64,000 bases of DNA from Streptomyces alfalfae (GCF_004127445.1 NZ_QEXM01000046.1:62001-126000); one strand, 5' to 3'. Counted from the stretch's first letter, positions 40,975 through 50,223 are shown. Program-made: numbers and translations. The notes: generated from the sequence alone by a model not told the origin.

Positions 40975-42246
40975 GTGTCGACCATGTCATCACCGTTCGC
41001 GTCATCTTCCTCAGCGCAGCCGGCGACGCCCTCGCCGTCGTCCCCCTCGGCCACCGCGGAGTACATCGCGTCCGCCGAGGCGCACAGCGCGCACAACTAC
41101 CATCCGCTCCCGATCGTGGTGGCCTCGGCCGAGGGCGCGTGGATGACCGACGTCGAGGGGCGCCGCTACCTCGACATGCTCGCCGGGTACTCCGCGCTCA
41201 ACTTCGGGCACGGCAACCGCCGCCTGATCGACGCGGCCAAGGCCCAGCTGGAGCGGGTGACCCTGACGTCGCGGGCCTTCCACCACGACCGCTTCGCCGA
41301 GTTCTGCGCGCGCCTGGCCGAGCTGTGCGGCAAGGACATGGTGCTGCCGATGAACACCGGCGCCGAGGCCGTGGAGACGGCCGTGAAGACCGCGCGGAAG
41401 TGGGGCTACCGGGTCAAGGGCGTGCCGGAGGGCCGGGCGAAGATCGTCGTGGCGGCCGGGAACTTCCACGGCAGGACGACGACCATCATCAGCTTCTCCA
41501 CGGACGAGGAGGCACGGGCCGACTACGGTCCGTACACGCCCGGCTTCGAGATCGTGCCCTACGGCGACGCGGCGGCGCTGCGGGCCGCCGTCACCGACGA
41601 CACGGTGGCGGTGCTCATCGAGCCGATCCAGGGCGAGGCCGGGGTCCTCGTGCCGCCGCCCGGCTATCTGGCGGGGGTCAGGGAGCTGACCCGGGAGCGC
41701 GGGGTGCTCTTCATCGCGGACGAGATCCAGTCGGGGCTCGGCCGGACGGGCCGTACGTTCGCGTGCGAGCACGAGGGCGTGGTGCCGGACGTGTATCTGC
41801 TGGGCAAGGCGCTCGGCGGCGGGGTCGTGCCGGTGTCGGCGGTGGTCGCCGACGCCGATGTGCTCGGGGTGTTCAGGCCGGGCGAGCACGGGTCGACGTT
41901 CGGCGGCAACCCCCTGGCCTGCGCGGTGGGCCTGGAGGTGGTCGCGATGCTGTCCACGGGCGAGTTCCAGGCCCGCGCCACGGAGCTGGGCGATCATCTG
42001 CACGCCGAGCTGAACCTGCTGACCGGCGCCGGTGTGGTGACCGAGGTGCGCGGGCGCGGCCTGTGGGCGGGCGTCGACATCGCTCCGGGGCACGGCACGG
42101 GCCGCGAGGTCTCCGAGAAGCTGATGGACCGCGGGGTCCTGGTCAAGGACACCCATGGCGCGACGATCCGCATCGCTCCCCCGCTGGTGATCAGCAAGGA
42201 GGACCTGGACTGGGGCCTCGACCAGCTGCGGGCGGTGCTCGCCTAG
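40975..42246 (+). CDS. rocD: Ornithine--oxo-acid aminotransferase
   Basis: The 423-residue PLP enzyme converts ornithine and 2-oxoglutarate to glutamate semialdehyde and glutamate. It has the class III aminotransferase motifs: TGAEAVETAVKTARKWGY, IADEIQSGLGRTG with the PLP-pairing Asp, and the lysine in LLGKALGGGVVPVSA. GTG 40975 is preceded by GGAGA. The Ser/Ala/Pro-rich N-terminal 30 residues are an extra segment. It stands alone and ends with a hairpin. Confidence 0.92.
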   Translation: MSTMSSPFASSSSAQPATPSPSSPSATAEYIASAEAHSAHNYHPLPIVVASAEGAWMTDVEGRRYLDMLAGYSALNFGHGNRRLIDAAKAQLERVTLTSRAFHHDRFAEFCARLAELCGKDMVLPMNTGAEAVETAVKTARKWGYRVKGVPEGRAKIVVAAGNFHGRTTTIISFSTDEEARADYGPYTPGFEIVPYGDAAALRAAVTDDTVAVLIEPIQGEAGVLVPPPGYLAGVRELTRERGVLFIADEIQSGLGRTGRTFACEHEGVVPDVYLLGKALGGGVVPVSAVVADADVLGVFRPGEHGSTFGGNPLACAVGLEVVAMLSTGEFQARATELGDHLHAELNLLTGAGVVTEVRGRGLWAGVDIAPGHGTGREVSEKLMDRGVLVKDTHGATIRIAPPLVISKEDLDWGLDQLRAVLA

Positions 42247-42253
42247 CTTCGGA

Positions 42254-42279
42254 CGCCGCCCGCCCGGCCACGGGCGGCG
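42254..42279. terminator. Hairpin between convergent rocD and GSP-synthase-like genes
   Basis: CGCCGCCCG (42254-42262) pairs perfectly with CGGGCGGCG (42271-42279) around an 8-nt loop. Confidence 0.6.
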
Positions 42280-42288
42280 CCCGACGGG

Positions 42289-43476
42289 CTACGGCATGAT
42301 CACGTGCGGCAGGAACCGCGCGTACTCGTCCGTGATGAGCCCCGTCGACTCCCTGATGCCGAGCCCGGCCGCCTCGTCCTCGACGACCCACGCGCCGAGG
42401 ACGACGCGGTTGCCGTCGAAGTCGGGCAGCGGCGCGAACTCCTGGTAGCAGCAGGGCTCGTCGCGGACGGCCGGGGCGGCGCCGGGCTCGTGCACCGTGA
42501 CGCCCGCGCCCTCGCGGCCCAGCAGGGGCTTGGCGACGTAGCCGCGTTCGCCGGCCAGCTCGCGCGGGCCGTCCAGATAGGCGGGGAGCAGGTTCGGGTG
42601 GCCGGGGTAGAGCTCCCACAGAACGGCGAGCAGCGCCTTGTTGGACAGGAGCATCTTCCAGGCGGGCTCGATCCAGAGCGTCGATCCGGTGCCGCCGCCG
42701 TTGTCGAGGGTCTCCAGGACGTGCGGGGCGAAGCGGTCCGTGGTCAGCCACTCCCACGGGTAGAGCTTGAAGCAGCCGCGCAGGAAGCGGAGCTTCTTGT
42801 CGACGAAGCGGCGCGAGAGGCGGTCCCAGCCGATGTCCTCCATGGCGATGGCCTCGGTGGCGAGGCCCGCCTGTTCGGCCGTCTCCCGGAGGTACGCCAC
42901 CGTCATCAGGTCCTCGCCGAGTTCGTCGGCGGCGGAGTGGGCGAAGTACAGCGGGCCGCCGGGCGGCAGCAGCGCGGCCTGCTTCCTCCAGGCGTCGACG
43001 AGGCGTTCGTGCAGGGAGTTCCACTGGTCGGCGCCGGGGAAGCGCTCTTCCATCCAGAACCACTGCGGGCTCGCGGCCTCGACCAGGGAGGTGGGCGTGT
43101 CGGCGTTGTACTCCAGCAGCTTGGCCGGGCCGCTGCCGTCGTAGCGCAGGTCGAAGCGGCCGTAGAGGGACGGGAGTTCGGCGCGTCGGCGCCAGGCCTC
43201 GGTGACGGCGGCGGCCACGCGCGGGTCCGTGATGCCGAGGTCGGCGAGGCGGTCGTGGTCGACGATGTGCGCGGCGGCGGCCAGGCACATGGCGTGCAGC
43301 TCCTCGACGACCTCCTCCAGCGCCTCCACCTCGGGCAGCGAGAACACGTAGTACGCGCTCTCGTCCCAGTAAGGGCGCAGGGAGCCGTCGGGGTAGCGGG
43401 TGAGCGGATAGATGAGGCCCTGGTCCTCGACGGTCCGCTGCCAGCCGGGGCGCGGGTCGATGGCGCGGCGTTCCAT
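42289..43476 (-). CDS. Glutathionylspermidine synthase family ATP-grasp protein
   Basis: The 395-residue protein matches the synthetase half of glutathionylspermidine synthase (PF03738 type), an ATP-grasp ligase: ELPSLYGRFDLRYDGSGPAKLLEYNADTPTSL (broken after DLRYDG), KPLLGREGAGVTV and CCYQEFAPLPDFDG. Actinomycetes do not make glutathione, so the substrate must be different, possibly another amine or peptide. It pairs with a downstream-of-promoter lipoprotein gene in the same operon, recalling the E. coli ygiB/ygiC pair (known genomic pairing). Confidence 0.85.
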   Translation of the reverse strand: MERRAIDPRPGWQRTVEDQGLIYPLTRYPDGSLRPYWDESAYYVFSLPEVEALEEVVEELHAMCLAAAAHIVDHDRLADLGITDPRVAAAVTEAWRRRAELPSLYGRFDLRYDGSGPAKLLEYNADTPTSLVEAASPQWFWMEERFPGADQWNSLHERLVDAWRKQAALLPPGGPLYFAHSAADELGEDLMTVAYLRETAEQAGLATEAIAMEDIGWDRLSRRFVDKKLRFLRGCFKLYPWEWLTTDRFAPHVLETLDNGGGTGSTLWIEPAWKMLLSNKALLAVLWELYPGHPNLLPAYLDGPRELAGERGYVAKPLLGREGAGVTVHEPGAAPAVRDEPCCYQEFAPLPDFDGNRVVLGAWVVEDEAAGLGIRESTGLITDEYARFLPHVIMP

Positions 43477-43500
43477 GGCGTACGCGTCCTCGTCCCCGGG

Positions 43501-43884
43501 TCAGCCGCCGCCGCTGCCGCTGCCCGAGCAGCCGAAGCCGTCGCGGTCCACGGCCTCGCTGCGGCTGAAGGTGCCGTTGTCGGCGTGACGCCCCTCGACG
43601 TCCGCGTCGTAGTACCAGGCCGGGTCGGTGCGGCCCGAGGTCTTGCCCGTGCCGTGGGAGCCGGAGCCCCCGGTGCGGCTCTTGCCCGACGAACGCCCCG
43701 GCGAGGTCGTGCAGTTCTTGTCGGCGACGACCTTGTAGCCGAGGAACGTGTCGTAGCTGTCCCGGTCCACGCACCGCCGGTCCGGGTCCGAGCCGCAGGA
43801 CGTCAGGGTCGCCGCGAGGACGCCCATGCCGCCGAGCACGACCGTGCTGGACCGCAGCCGCCGTGGCTTGTTCTTCTCCGCCAT
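43501..43884 (-). CDS. Small lipoprotein paired with the ATP-grasp gene
   Basis: The 127-residue protein has a basic N-terminus, a hydrophobic segment and lipobox TLTSCGSDP. The mature part has Cys (RRCVD, KNCTTS, FGCSG), a Gly/Ser/Thr linker and a conserved block (WYYDADVEGRHADNGTFSRSEAVDRDGFGCSG, split at DNG). It lies 24 bp upstream of the ATP-grasp gene on the same strand. It may be the substrate or partner of that ligase, by analogy with YgiB/YgiC. Confidence 0.7.
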   Translation of the reverse strand: MAEKNKPRRLRSSTVVLGGMGVLAATLTSCGSDPDRRCVDRDSYDTFLGYKVVADKNCTTSPGRSSGKSRTGGSGSHGTGKTSGRTDPAWYYDADVEGRHADNGTFSRSEAVDRDGFGCSGSGSGGG

Positions 43885-44065
43885 TGGTGTGCTCCCCCGT
43901 TCACCGTGCCCCGCCGTGCCGTGTGGCGGGCGGGCGGCCCGGACACGCGCGTCCGGCCGGCGTTCAGCGTAGGCAACACGCCGCGCCCCGCGCCGGCCGC
44001 CCACCCCCGGTGTCCGCCGTGTGCCTGTTGCGCCGCCTTTGCCTTGTGGCCGCCGCCTGCCGCCG

Positions 44066-45478
44066 TCACGGAAGGACCCGGCACAGGGCCGCGAGGGCGC
44101 CGGTCCACGCATGCTCCGCCGGGGTGCCGTAGCCGACGACCAGCGCGTCGCCCTGCTGGGCCGCCGCGAGGGGGTGGCGGAAGCGGGAGAGGCCCTGCAC
44201 GGCCAGGCGCTCCCAGTTGGCGGCCTCGACCACGGAGTTCTCGGTGCCCGGAGGGAGTTCGACGACCGCGTGGAGGCCGGCGGCGATGCCCGTGGCGCGG
44301 GTCCCGGGGGCCTGCTCGGCGAGGGCGGCCACGAGCTGGTCCCTGCGGCGCCGGTAGCGAAGCCTGGCGGCGCGCACATGGCGGTCGTACGCGCCGGAGG
44401 TGATGAACTCCGCCAGGGTGAGCTGGTCGAGGGCGCCGCAGGACCAGCCCGCCGCGTCCTTCTCGCCGAGTGCCTCGTCCCGCAGCCCGGCCGGGAGCAC
44501 CATCCACCCGATGCGCAGTCCCGGCGCGAGGGACTTGCTGGCCGTGCCGAGGTAGACGACGTGCTCGGGGCCGAGGCCCTGGAGCGCGCCGACGGGCTGG
44601 CGGTCGTAGCGGAACTCCCCGTCGTAGTCGTCCTCCAGGATCAGCCCGCCCTCGCGCCGGGCCCAGTCGACGGCCGCCGCGCGCCGCTCGGGGCGCAGCG
44701 GCATCCCCATCGGGAACTGGTGCGCCGGGGTGAGCAGCACCGCCTTCGCCGCGCCCGCGCCGCCGGTGAGGTCCGCGACCACCGTGCCGAGCCCGTCGAA
44801 GCCGAGGGGCGCCGTCCGCAGGCCCGCCCGGTGCAGCAGCTTCCAGTGGATGTCCAGGCCGTACGACTCCACGCCCACCTGCCGCTGCCCCCGGGCCCGC
44901 AGCACCCGGCCGAGGATCGACAGGGCGTGCGCGAACCCGGCGGTCACGACGATGCGGTCGGGGTCCGCGTGCACGCCGCGGGCCCGCGCGAGGTACCCGG
45001 CCAGGGCCTCGCGCAGCTCCACCCGGCCGCGGGGGTCGCCGTACCCGAGGGCGTCGTTCGGAGCCGCGGCGAGCGCGCGCCGGGCCGCCTTGAGCCACTC
45101 GGCGCGCGGGAAAGCGGAGAGGTCGGGCTTGCCCGGGGTCAGGTCGTACGTCGGCTCCCCGCCCCTCCTGCGGGGCGACGCGGCCCGCTCGGGCGGCGTG
45201 ACGACCCGCTCGGCGACCCGGGTGCCCGAGCCCTGCCGGGCCGTCAGCCAGCCCTCGGCGACCAGGTCGGCGTACGCGTCGGCGACGGTGTTCCGGGCGA
45301 TGCCCAGGTCGACGGCGAGGGAGCGGGAGGACGGCAGCCGCGTGCCCGGCGCGAGCCTGCCGCCGCGCACCGCCGCCCGCAGCGCGTCCGTGAGGCCCTT
45401 GCGGACACCGTGGCGGGAGGCGTCGCCGCCCGTCTCCAGATGCAGGTCGACGCCGAGATTGGCCCACGTTTCTCCCAT
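44066..45478 (-). CDS. MocR/PdxR family regulator (GntR + aminotransferase fold)
   Basis: The 470-residue protein has an N-terminal GntR-type winged helix (PGTRLPSSRSLAVDLGIARNTVADAYADL, broken at LAVD) and a type I aminotransferase domain with the PLP lysine in YLGTASKSLAPGLRIGWM. Family members sense PLP or amino acids and activate adjacent genes. It is divergent from the two AhpD-like and PEP-mutase-like genes, with 47 bp between them and a 16-bp palindrome within that gap. It probably controls that operon. Confidence 0.9.
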   Translation of the reverse strand: MGETWANLGVDLHLETGGDASRHGVRKGLTDALRAAVRGGRLAPGTRLPSSRSLAVDLGIARNTVADAYADLVAEGWLTARQGSGTRVAERVVTPPERAASPRRRGGEPTYDLTPGKPDLSAFPRAEWLKAARRALAAAPNDALGYGDPRGRVELREALAGYLARARGVHADPDRIVVTAGFAHALSILGRVLRARGQRQVGVESYGLDIHWKLLHRAGLRTAPLGFDGLGTVVADLTGGAGAAKAVLLTPAHQFPMGMPLRPERRAAAVDWARREGGLILEDDYDGEFRYDRQPVGALQGLGPEHVVYLGTASKSLAPGLRIGWMVLPAGLRDEALGEKDAAGWSCGALDQLTLAEFITSGAYDRHVRAARLRYRRRRDQLVAALAEQAPGTRATGIAAGLHAVVELPPGTENSVVEAANWERLAVQGLSRFRHPLAAAQQGDALVVGYGTPAEHAWTGALAALCRVLP

Positions 45479-45505
45479 GGAAATGGACCATACCGCTGGG
45501 CTGCA

Positions 45506-45521
45506 TCGAGCCTAGGCTCGA
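45506..45521. promoter_or_regulatory. 16-bp palindrome in the MocR divergent promoter
   Basis: TCGAGCCTAGGCTCGA is a perfect palindrome. It overlaps a TAGGCT -10-like sequence four to ten bases before the ATG at 45526, so the downstream gene may be leaderless. Just upstream TGGACCATA and TGGGCTGCA form a loose direct repeat as expected for MocR regulators. Confidence 0.5.
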
Positions 45522-45525
45522 CCGC

Positions 45526-46047
45526 ATGACGACCATGGACGAGACCGGCGCCGGAACCGACACCACCACGGAGTACCTGCACGAGCACACCCCCCGCCTG
45601 GCCTGGGCCACCCACGCCCCCGAGGTCTTCAAGGCCATGATCAAGCTGGACGCGGCGGCCCGTAAGGGCCTCGACCCGGTCATCTACGAGCTGGTCAAGA
45701 TCCGCGCCTCGCAGATCAACCGCTGCGCACTCTGCCTCGACATGCACGCCAAGGACGCGCTCGCGGCGGGCGAGAGCGTCGAGCGGATCGTCCAGCTCAG
45801 CGCGTGGGAGGAGTCGCGGCACTTCTACACCGCCAAGGAGATCGCCGCGATCGAGCTGACCGAGGCCGTCACCGTCCTGACCGACGGTTTCGTGCCGGAC
45901 GAGGTGTACGCGAAGGCCGCCGAGCACTTCGACGAGGCCGAGCTGACGCAGCTCATCGCCGCGATCACCGTCATCAACGCCTGGAACCGCTTCGGCGTGA
46001 CGACGCGCCAGGTGCCGGGCCACTACAAGCCGGGCGACCACAAGTGA
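45526..46047 (+). CDS. Carboxymuconolactone decarboxylase/AhpD-like protein 1
   Basis: The 173-residue protein has the AhpD-like alkyl hydroperoxidase core with the catalytic CxxC region RASQINRCALCLDMHAKDAL and the His two positions later. It reduces peroxides with a thiol partner or acts as a decarboxylase-like protein. It shares 4 bp (GTGA) with a second copy and is under the probable control of the divergent MocR regulator. Confidence 0.85.
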   Translation: MTTMDETGAGTDTTTEYLHEHTPRLAWATHAPEVFKAMIKLDAAARKGLDPVIYELVKIRASQINRCALCLDMHAKDALAAGESVERIVQLSAWEESRHFYTAKEIAAIELTEAVTVLTDGFVPDEVYAKAAEHFDEAELTQLIAAITVINAWNRFGVTTRQVPGHYKPGDHK

Positions 46048-46514
46048 CCGTCGGCGCCGCGCCGCACCCCGGTCCCCGGACGACGTGCCTGGACCCGGGT
46101 GTGGCGGGCGCGATGAGCGCGCTGAGCGCCGCCGCCAAGCGGGGGCTCGGCGACCCCGTGCTCGCCGAACTGGTGATGGTGCGCGCCTCGCAGATCAACG
46201 CGTGCGCGTTCTGCCTCGACATGCACGTGGACCTCGCGCTGGAGCGGGGCGAGACGCCGAAGCGGATCGCGCTGCTCGACGCCTGGGCGGAGGCCGGGGA
46301 CCTGTTCACCGAACGGGAGCGCGCGGCCCTCGCGCTGACCGAGGCGGTCACGGTCCTGACCGCGGACGCCGTCCCCGACGCGACGTACGCGCGGGCCGCC
46401 GAGCACTTCGGCGACGCCGGGCTCGCCCACCTCATCGCCCTGATCACCGTCATCAACGGCTGGAACCGGCTGATGGTCAGCCGCCGCATCGCACCCGGAG
46501 GCCCCGCATGGTGA
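46044..46514 (+). CDS. Carboxymuconolactone decarboxylase/AhpD-like protein 2
   Basis: The 156-residue protein has the same core (RASQINACAFCLDMHVDLALERG), so it is a tandem paralogue of the preceding gene. It starts at GTG 46044 inside the previous stop and ends over the start of the PEP-mutase-like gene (7-bp overlap). The shared operon suggests a heteromeric peroxide-reducing complex. Confidence 0.8.
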   Translation: MTVGAAPHPGPRTTCLDPGVAGAMSALSAAAKRGLGDPVLAELVMVRASQINACAFCLDMHVDLALERGETPKRIALLDAWAEAGDLFTERERAALALTEAVTVLTADAVPDATYARAAEHFGDAGLAHLIALITVINGWNRLMVSRRIAPGGPAW

Positions 46515-47224
46515 ACCACGTCGAGACGCTGCGCGCCCTGCACCACGGGCGGACGCCCGGGGACCCGCTGGTCCTGCCGGGGCCGTGGGACGCGGTCAGT
46601 GCCCGCACGTTCGAGGCGGCGGGCAGCCCCGCGCTCGCGACGCCCAGCGCGGGGATCGCCCTGTCCCTCGGGTACGAGGACGGCCAGGTGCCGCCGGACG
46701 AGATGTTCGCGGCGGTCGCGCGGATCACGCGGTCCGTCTCCGTGCCGGTGACCGCGGACATCGAGGCCGGGTACGGGCTCCCGCCCGCGGAGCTGGTCGA
46801 GCGGCTCCTGGAGGCGGGCGCGGTCGGCTGCAACCTGGAGGACTCCAGGGACGGCGTCCTCAAGGACCCGGCGGAGCAGGCGGACTTCCTCGCGGCGGTA
46901 CGGCAGGCCGCGGGCGACCGGGTCTTCGTCAACGCCCGCGTGGACACGTTCCTGCGGGGCGTCGCGGAGCCGGGCCCCGCGATCGAACGGGCCCGGCTGT
47001 ACGTGGCCGCGGGCGCGGACTGCGTCTACCCGATCCTGGCGCCCGCCGAGGTGGTCCCCGCGCTGCGGGCGGGCATCGAGGGGCCGCTCAACGTGGTCGC
47101 CCTGCCGGACGGCCCCGGCCCCCGGGAACTGGGGGAACGGGGCGCCACGAGGATCACGTTCGGGCCCGGCCTGCTGCACCGGACCATGGCCGCCCTGCAG
47201 GCGATGGCGAAGGAACTGGTCTAG
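46508..47224 (+). CDS. Isocitrate lyase/PEP mutase family protein
   Basis: The 238-residue TIM-barrel protein carries the family motifs VPVTADIEAGYG and GCNLEDSRDG, which bind Mg2+ and the substrate. No KKCGH catalytic Cys motif of isocitrate lyase is visible, so a PEP-mutase-like or carboxyvinyl-type lyase/oxaloacetase role is likelier. It is the last gene of the MocR-linked operon and is followed by a hairpin. Confidence 0.85.
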   Translation: MVNHVETLRALHHGRTPGDPLVLPGPWDAVSARTFEAAGSPALATPSAGIALSLGYEDGQVPPDEMFAAVARITRSVSVPVTADIEAGYGLPPAELVERLLEAGAVGCNLEDSRDGVLKDPAEQADFLAAVRQAAGDRVFVNARVDTFLRGVAEPGPAIERARLYVAAGADCVYPILAPAEVVPALRAGIEGPLNVVALPDGPGPRELGERGATRITFGPGLLHRTMAALQAMAKELV

Positions 47225-47230
47225 ACACGC

Positions 47231-47265
47231 CGGCGCCGGGTGCTCGAAGAGGTCACCCGGCGCCG
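47231..47265. terminator. Convergent hairpin terminator
   Basis: CGGCGCCGGGTG (47231-47242) pairs perfectly over 12 bp with CACCCGGCGCCG (47254-47265) around an 11-nt loop. It serves the PEP-mutase-like gene (+) and the glycine betaine operon (-). Confidence 0.75.
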
Positions 47266-47288
47266 GGTGCACGACGCGGGCAGCGGGG

Positions 47289-48254
47289 TCACTCGGGGAG
47301 CCACGCCCGCCACGTGGACTCGTTCTTCTTGATCCAGGACTTCGCCGCGGCGTCCGGCGACATCTTCTTGTCCGCGATCATCAGGGAGACCTCGTTCTGG
47401 TCCTCCTCCGACCACCGGAAGTTCTTCAGGAACTCCGCGGCCTCGCCGCCCTTCTTCGCGAAGTCCGCGTTGAAGTACTTCTGCAGCGGCGTGTGCGGAT
47501 AGGCACACTTGATCTTGGCGGGGTCGGCGTCGCAGCCCTCCTTGTACGCGGGCAGCTTCACCTCCGTCATCGGCACCTTCTCGAACAGCCACTGCGGCTT
47601 GTACCAGTAGGTGAGGAACGGCTTCTTCTGCTTGGCGAACTGCTCGATCTGGGTGATCTGCGCGGCCTCGGACCCGGCGAAGACGACCTCGTAGTCCAGG
47701 CCCAGGTTCTTCACCAGGGCCTTGTCGTTCGTCACGTACGACGGGGAGCCGTCCATGAGCTGGCCCTTGCTGCCGCTCTCGGACGTCTTGAACTGGTCGG
47801 CGTACTTGTTGAGGTTCTTCCAGTCCGTGACGTCCGGGTGCTTCTTCGCGAAGTACGTGGGGACGTACCAGCCGATGTGCCCGGTGACGCCGACGTCGCC
47901 GCCGCGGACGATCGTCTTCTTGTCCTTGACGTACCGCTGTTCCTGTTCGGGGTGGCCCCAGTCCTCCAGGATCGCGTCGACGCGGCCCTGGCTGAGGGCG
48001 TCCCAGGCGGGGACCTCGTCGATCTGGACCTTGTCGACGCGGTAGCCCAGCTCGTTCTTGAGCAGGTACTCGGCGACCGCGACGTCCGCCTGCGCGCCGA
48101 CCCAGGACTGGACCGAGAGGGTCACGGTCTTGGCGCCCTCGGCGTTGGCGTACGGGGACGCCTGCTTGGTCATGTCGGCCGCGCCGCAGCCGGAGAGCGC
48201 GAGCAGCGCCCCGCCGGCCGTGACGGCACTCATGACACGCGTACGAGTGCGCAT
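47289..48254 (-). CDS. opuAC: Glycine betaine/choline ABC transporter, substrate-binding lipoprotein
   Basis: The 321-residue lipoprotein (lipobox ALSGCGAAD) has the OpuAC fold: a Trp-rich substrate site (VQSWVGAQADV, ILEDWGHPEQ, GWYVPTYF, YWYKPQWLF). Several Trp/Tyr residues form an aromatic cage for a quaternary amine. It binds glycine betaine, or possibly choline or carnitine, outside the cell and hands it to the permease. It is the last gene of the leftward bet/opu operon, one base after the permease stop. Confidence 0.9.
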   Translation of the reverse strand: MRTRTRVMSAVTAGGALLALSGCGAADMTKQASPYANAEGAKTVTLSVQSWVGAQADVAVAEYLLKNELGYRVDKVQIDEVPAWDALSQGRVDAILEDWGHPEQEQRYVKDKKTIVRGGDVGVTGHIGWYVPTYFAKKHPDVTDWKNLNKYADQFKTSESGSKGQLMDGSPSYVTNDKALVKNLGLDYEVVFAGSEAAQITQIEQFAKQKKPFLTYWYKPQWLFEKVPMTEVKLPAYKEGCDADPAKIKCAYPHTPLQKYFNADFAKKGGEAAEFLKNFRWSEEDQNEVSLMIADKKMSPDAAAKSWIKKNESTWRAWLPE

Positions 48255-48255
48255 G

Positions 48256-50223
48256 TCACGCTCCCTTCTTGACGCGGCGTTCGGTGGGCTGGGTGACCCG
48301 GTCGAGCATCAGGCCGAGGCAGACGATCGCCACACCGGCCACCAGGCCCGTGGCGAGGTCGCCCTGCGCGATGCCGAACACGACGTCGTAGCCGAGCGCG
48401 CCACCGCCGACCAGGCCGCCGATGACGACGACGGCGAGGACCAGGACGACGCCCTGGTTGAGGGCGAGCAGCAGCGCGGGGCGGGCCAGCGGGAGCTGGA
48501 CCTTGCGCAGCAGCTGCCAGCTCGTGGCGCCGAGGGAGCGCGAGGACTCCATCGCGGCGGCGTCGACCTCGCGCAGGCCCTGCGTGGTGATGCGGACGAC
48601 GGCGGGCAGCGCGTAGACGACGGCCGCGGCGACCGCGGGGGCGCGGCCGATGCCGAAGAGGGCGACGACCGGGATGAGGTACACGAACTGCGGCAGGGTC
48701 TGGAAGACGTCGAGGACCGGGCGCAGCAGGCGTTCGAACCGCGTGCTGCGGGCGGCCGCGATGCCGATCGCGAAGCCGAGGACCAGCGTCACGGCGACAC
48801 CGGCGAGGACCTGCGCGAGCGTGTCGAGGGACTTGTCCCAGACGCCGAACACGCCGATGGCGGCCATGGCGGCGACGGCGGTGAGCGCGGTCTGCCAGGT
48901 GCCGATCAGCCAGGCGAGGGCGGCGACGATCAGCAGCGCGGCCCACCAGGGCAGGCCCTGGAGGCCGTCGCGGACGGGGTTGAGGACCCAGGTGGTGAAG
49001 TGGGACGCCCAGTCGGCGGTGCCGCCCACGACGGGCACGCCGGTGTAGAGGTGGTCGACCATCCACTCCTTGGCGGTGTTCACCGAGGGGGCGATGTTCA
49101 CGACCCAGTCGGTGGGCCACTCCAGGCGGTCGGCGAAGCGGGCGGCGAGCGCGGCGGCGACGGTCACGGCGGCGGCGACGGACCAGCCGCGCCATCCGCG
49201 CAGGGCGGAGGTGTCCTGGCCGTGCGCGCCCGCCTTCTCGCCGGCGGCGGCGGTGACGCGGTCGAGGACGACGGCGAGCAGCACGATGGGGATGCCGCCG
49301 GCGAGCGCCTGGCCGACGTCGACGGTGGAGAGCGCCTGGTAGACGCGGTCGCCGAGGCCGCCCGCGCCGATCACGGAGGCGATGACGGCCATGGAGAGCG
49401 CCATCATGATCGTCTGGTTGACGCCGAGCAGGAGCTGCTTGGCGGCCAGGGGCAGCCGGGCGGAGAACAGCCGCTGGCGGCCGGTGGCGCCCAGCGAGGT
49501 GACCGCTTCGAGGACGCCGCCGTCGGCGCCGCGCAGGCCGAGCGCGGTGAGCCGGGCCATGGGCGGCGCCGCGTACACGACCGTCGCGATGACGGCCGCG
49601 GGGACGCCCATGCCGAAGATGAGGGCGAACGGCAGCAGGTACGCGTAGGCGGGCAGCACCTGCATGGTGTCGAGGACGGGCCGCAGGATGCGGAAGACGC
49701 GGTCGTTGAGGCCGCCGGCGAGGCCGAGCAACGCGCCGATCACGATCGAGGCGAGGACCGCCACGACCATCAGGGCGAGCGTCTGCATGGTGGGTACCCA
49801 CATGCCGAGCAGCCCGCAGGCGGCGAACGCGGCGGAGGCGGTGACGGCGAGCCGTACGCCCGCCACGCGCCAGGCGATGAGCCCGGCGGCGACGGTCACT
49901 CCGGCCCAGCCCGCGGCGAGCAGCACGAGGTAGACGCCGCGCACGGAGAGCACGATGGCGTTGCTGACGTGCCCGAAGAAGTAGGTGAACAGCGGGTGGC
50001 TGTCACGGTTGTCGATGATCCAGTCGCTGGTCCTGCCGAGCGGCTCGGTCAGGTCGACGGTGAGCGCATGCGGCCAGGCGCCGGAGGCCCACTTGGCGCT
50101 GACGATCGGCACGAGGACCGCCGCGGCGAGCGCGAGCAGCAGGAGCTTGGCGACGGCGCGGTGGCGCAGGAGCGCGCCGATGCCCGTATCTCGTACGGGG
50201 CCGGAGGCGGTTGCGGTGGCCAT
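48256..50223 (-). CDS. opuAB: Glycine betaine ABC transporter, double permease fusion
   Basis: The 655-residue protein contains two BPD_transp_1 domains in one chain. The first (about 140-310) has the EAA loop LEAVTSLGATGRQRLFSARLP. The second (about 440-640) has MESSRSLGATSWQLLRKVQLP. Most OpuA-type systems use a single permease as a homodimer; the fused version forms both halves of the channel. Its ATG overlaps the ATPase stop (ATGA). It imports the ligand of the adjacent binding protein. Confidence 0.9.
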   Translation of the reverse strand: MATATASGPVRDTGIGALLRHRAVAKLLLLALAAAVLVPIVSAKWASGAWPHALTVDLTEPLGRTSDWIIDNRDSHPLFTYFFGHVSNAIVLSVRGVYLVLLAAGWAGVTVAAGLIAWRVAGVRLAVTASAAFAACGLLGMWVPTMQTLALMVVAVLASIVIGALLGLAGGLNDRVFRILRPVLDTMQVLPAYAYLLPFALIFGMGVPAAVIATVVYAAPPMARLTALGLRGADGGVLEAVTSLGATGRQRLFSARLPLAAKQLLLGVNQTIMMALSMAVIASVIGAGGLGDRVYQALSTVDVGQALAGGIPIVLLAVVLDRVTAAAGEKAGAHGQDTSALRGWRGWSVAAAVTVAAALAARFADRLEWPTDWVVNIAPSVNTAKEWMVDHLYTGVPVVGGTADWASHFTTWVLNPVRDGLQGLPWWAALLIVAALAWLIGTWQTALTAVAAMAAIGVFGVWDKSLDTLAQVLAGVAVTLVLGFAIGIAAARSTRFERLLRPVLDVFQTLPQFVYLIPVVALFGIGRAPAVAAAVVYALPAVVRITTQGLREVDAAAMESSRSLGATSWQLLRKVQLPLARPALLLALNQGVVLVLAVVVIGGLVGGGALGYDVVFGIAQGDLATGLVAGVAIVCLGLMLDRVTQPTERRVKKGA

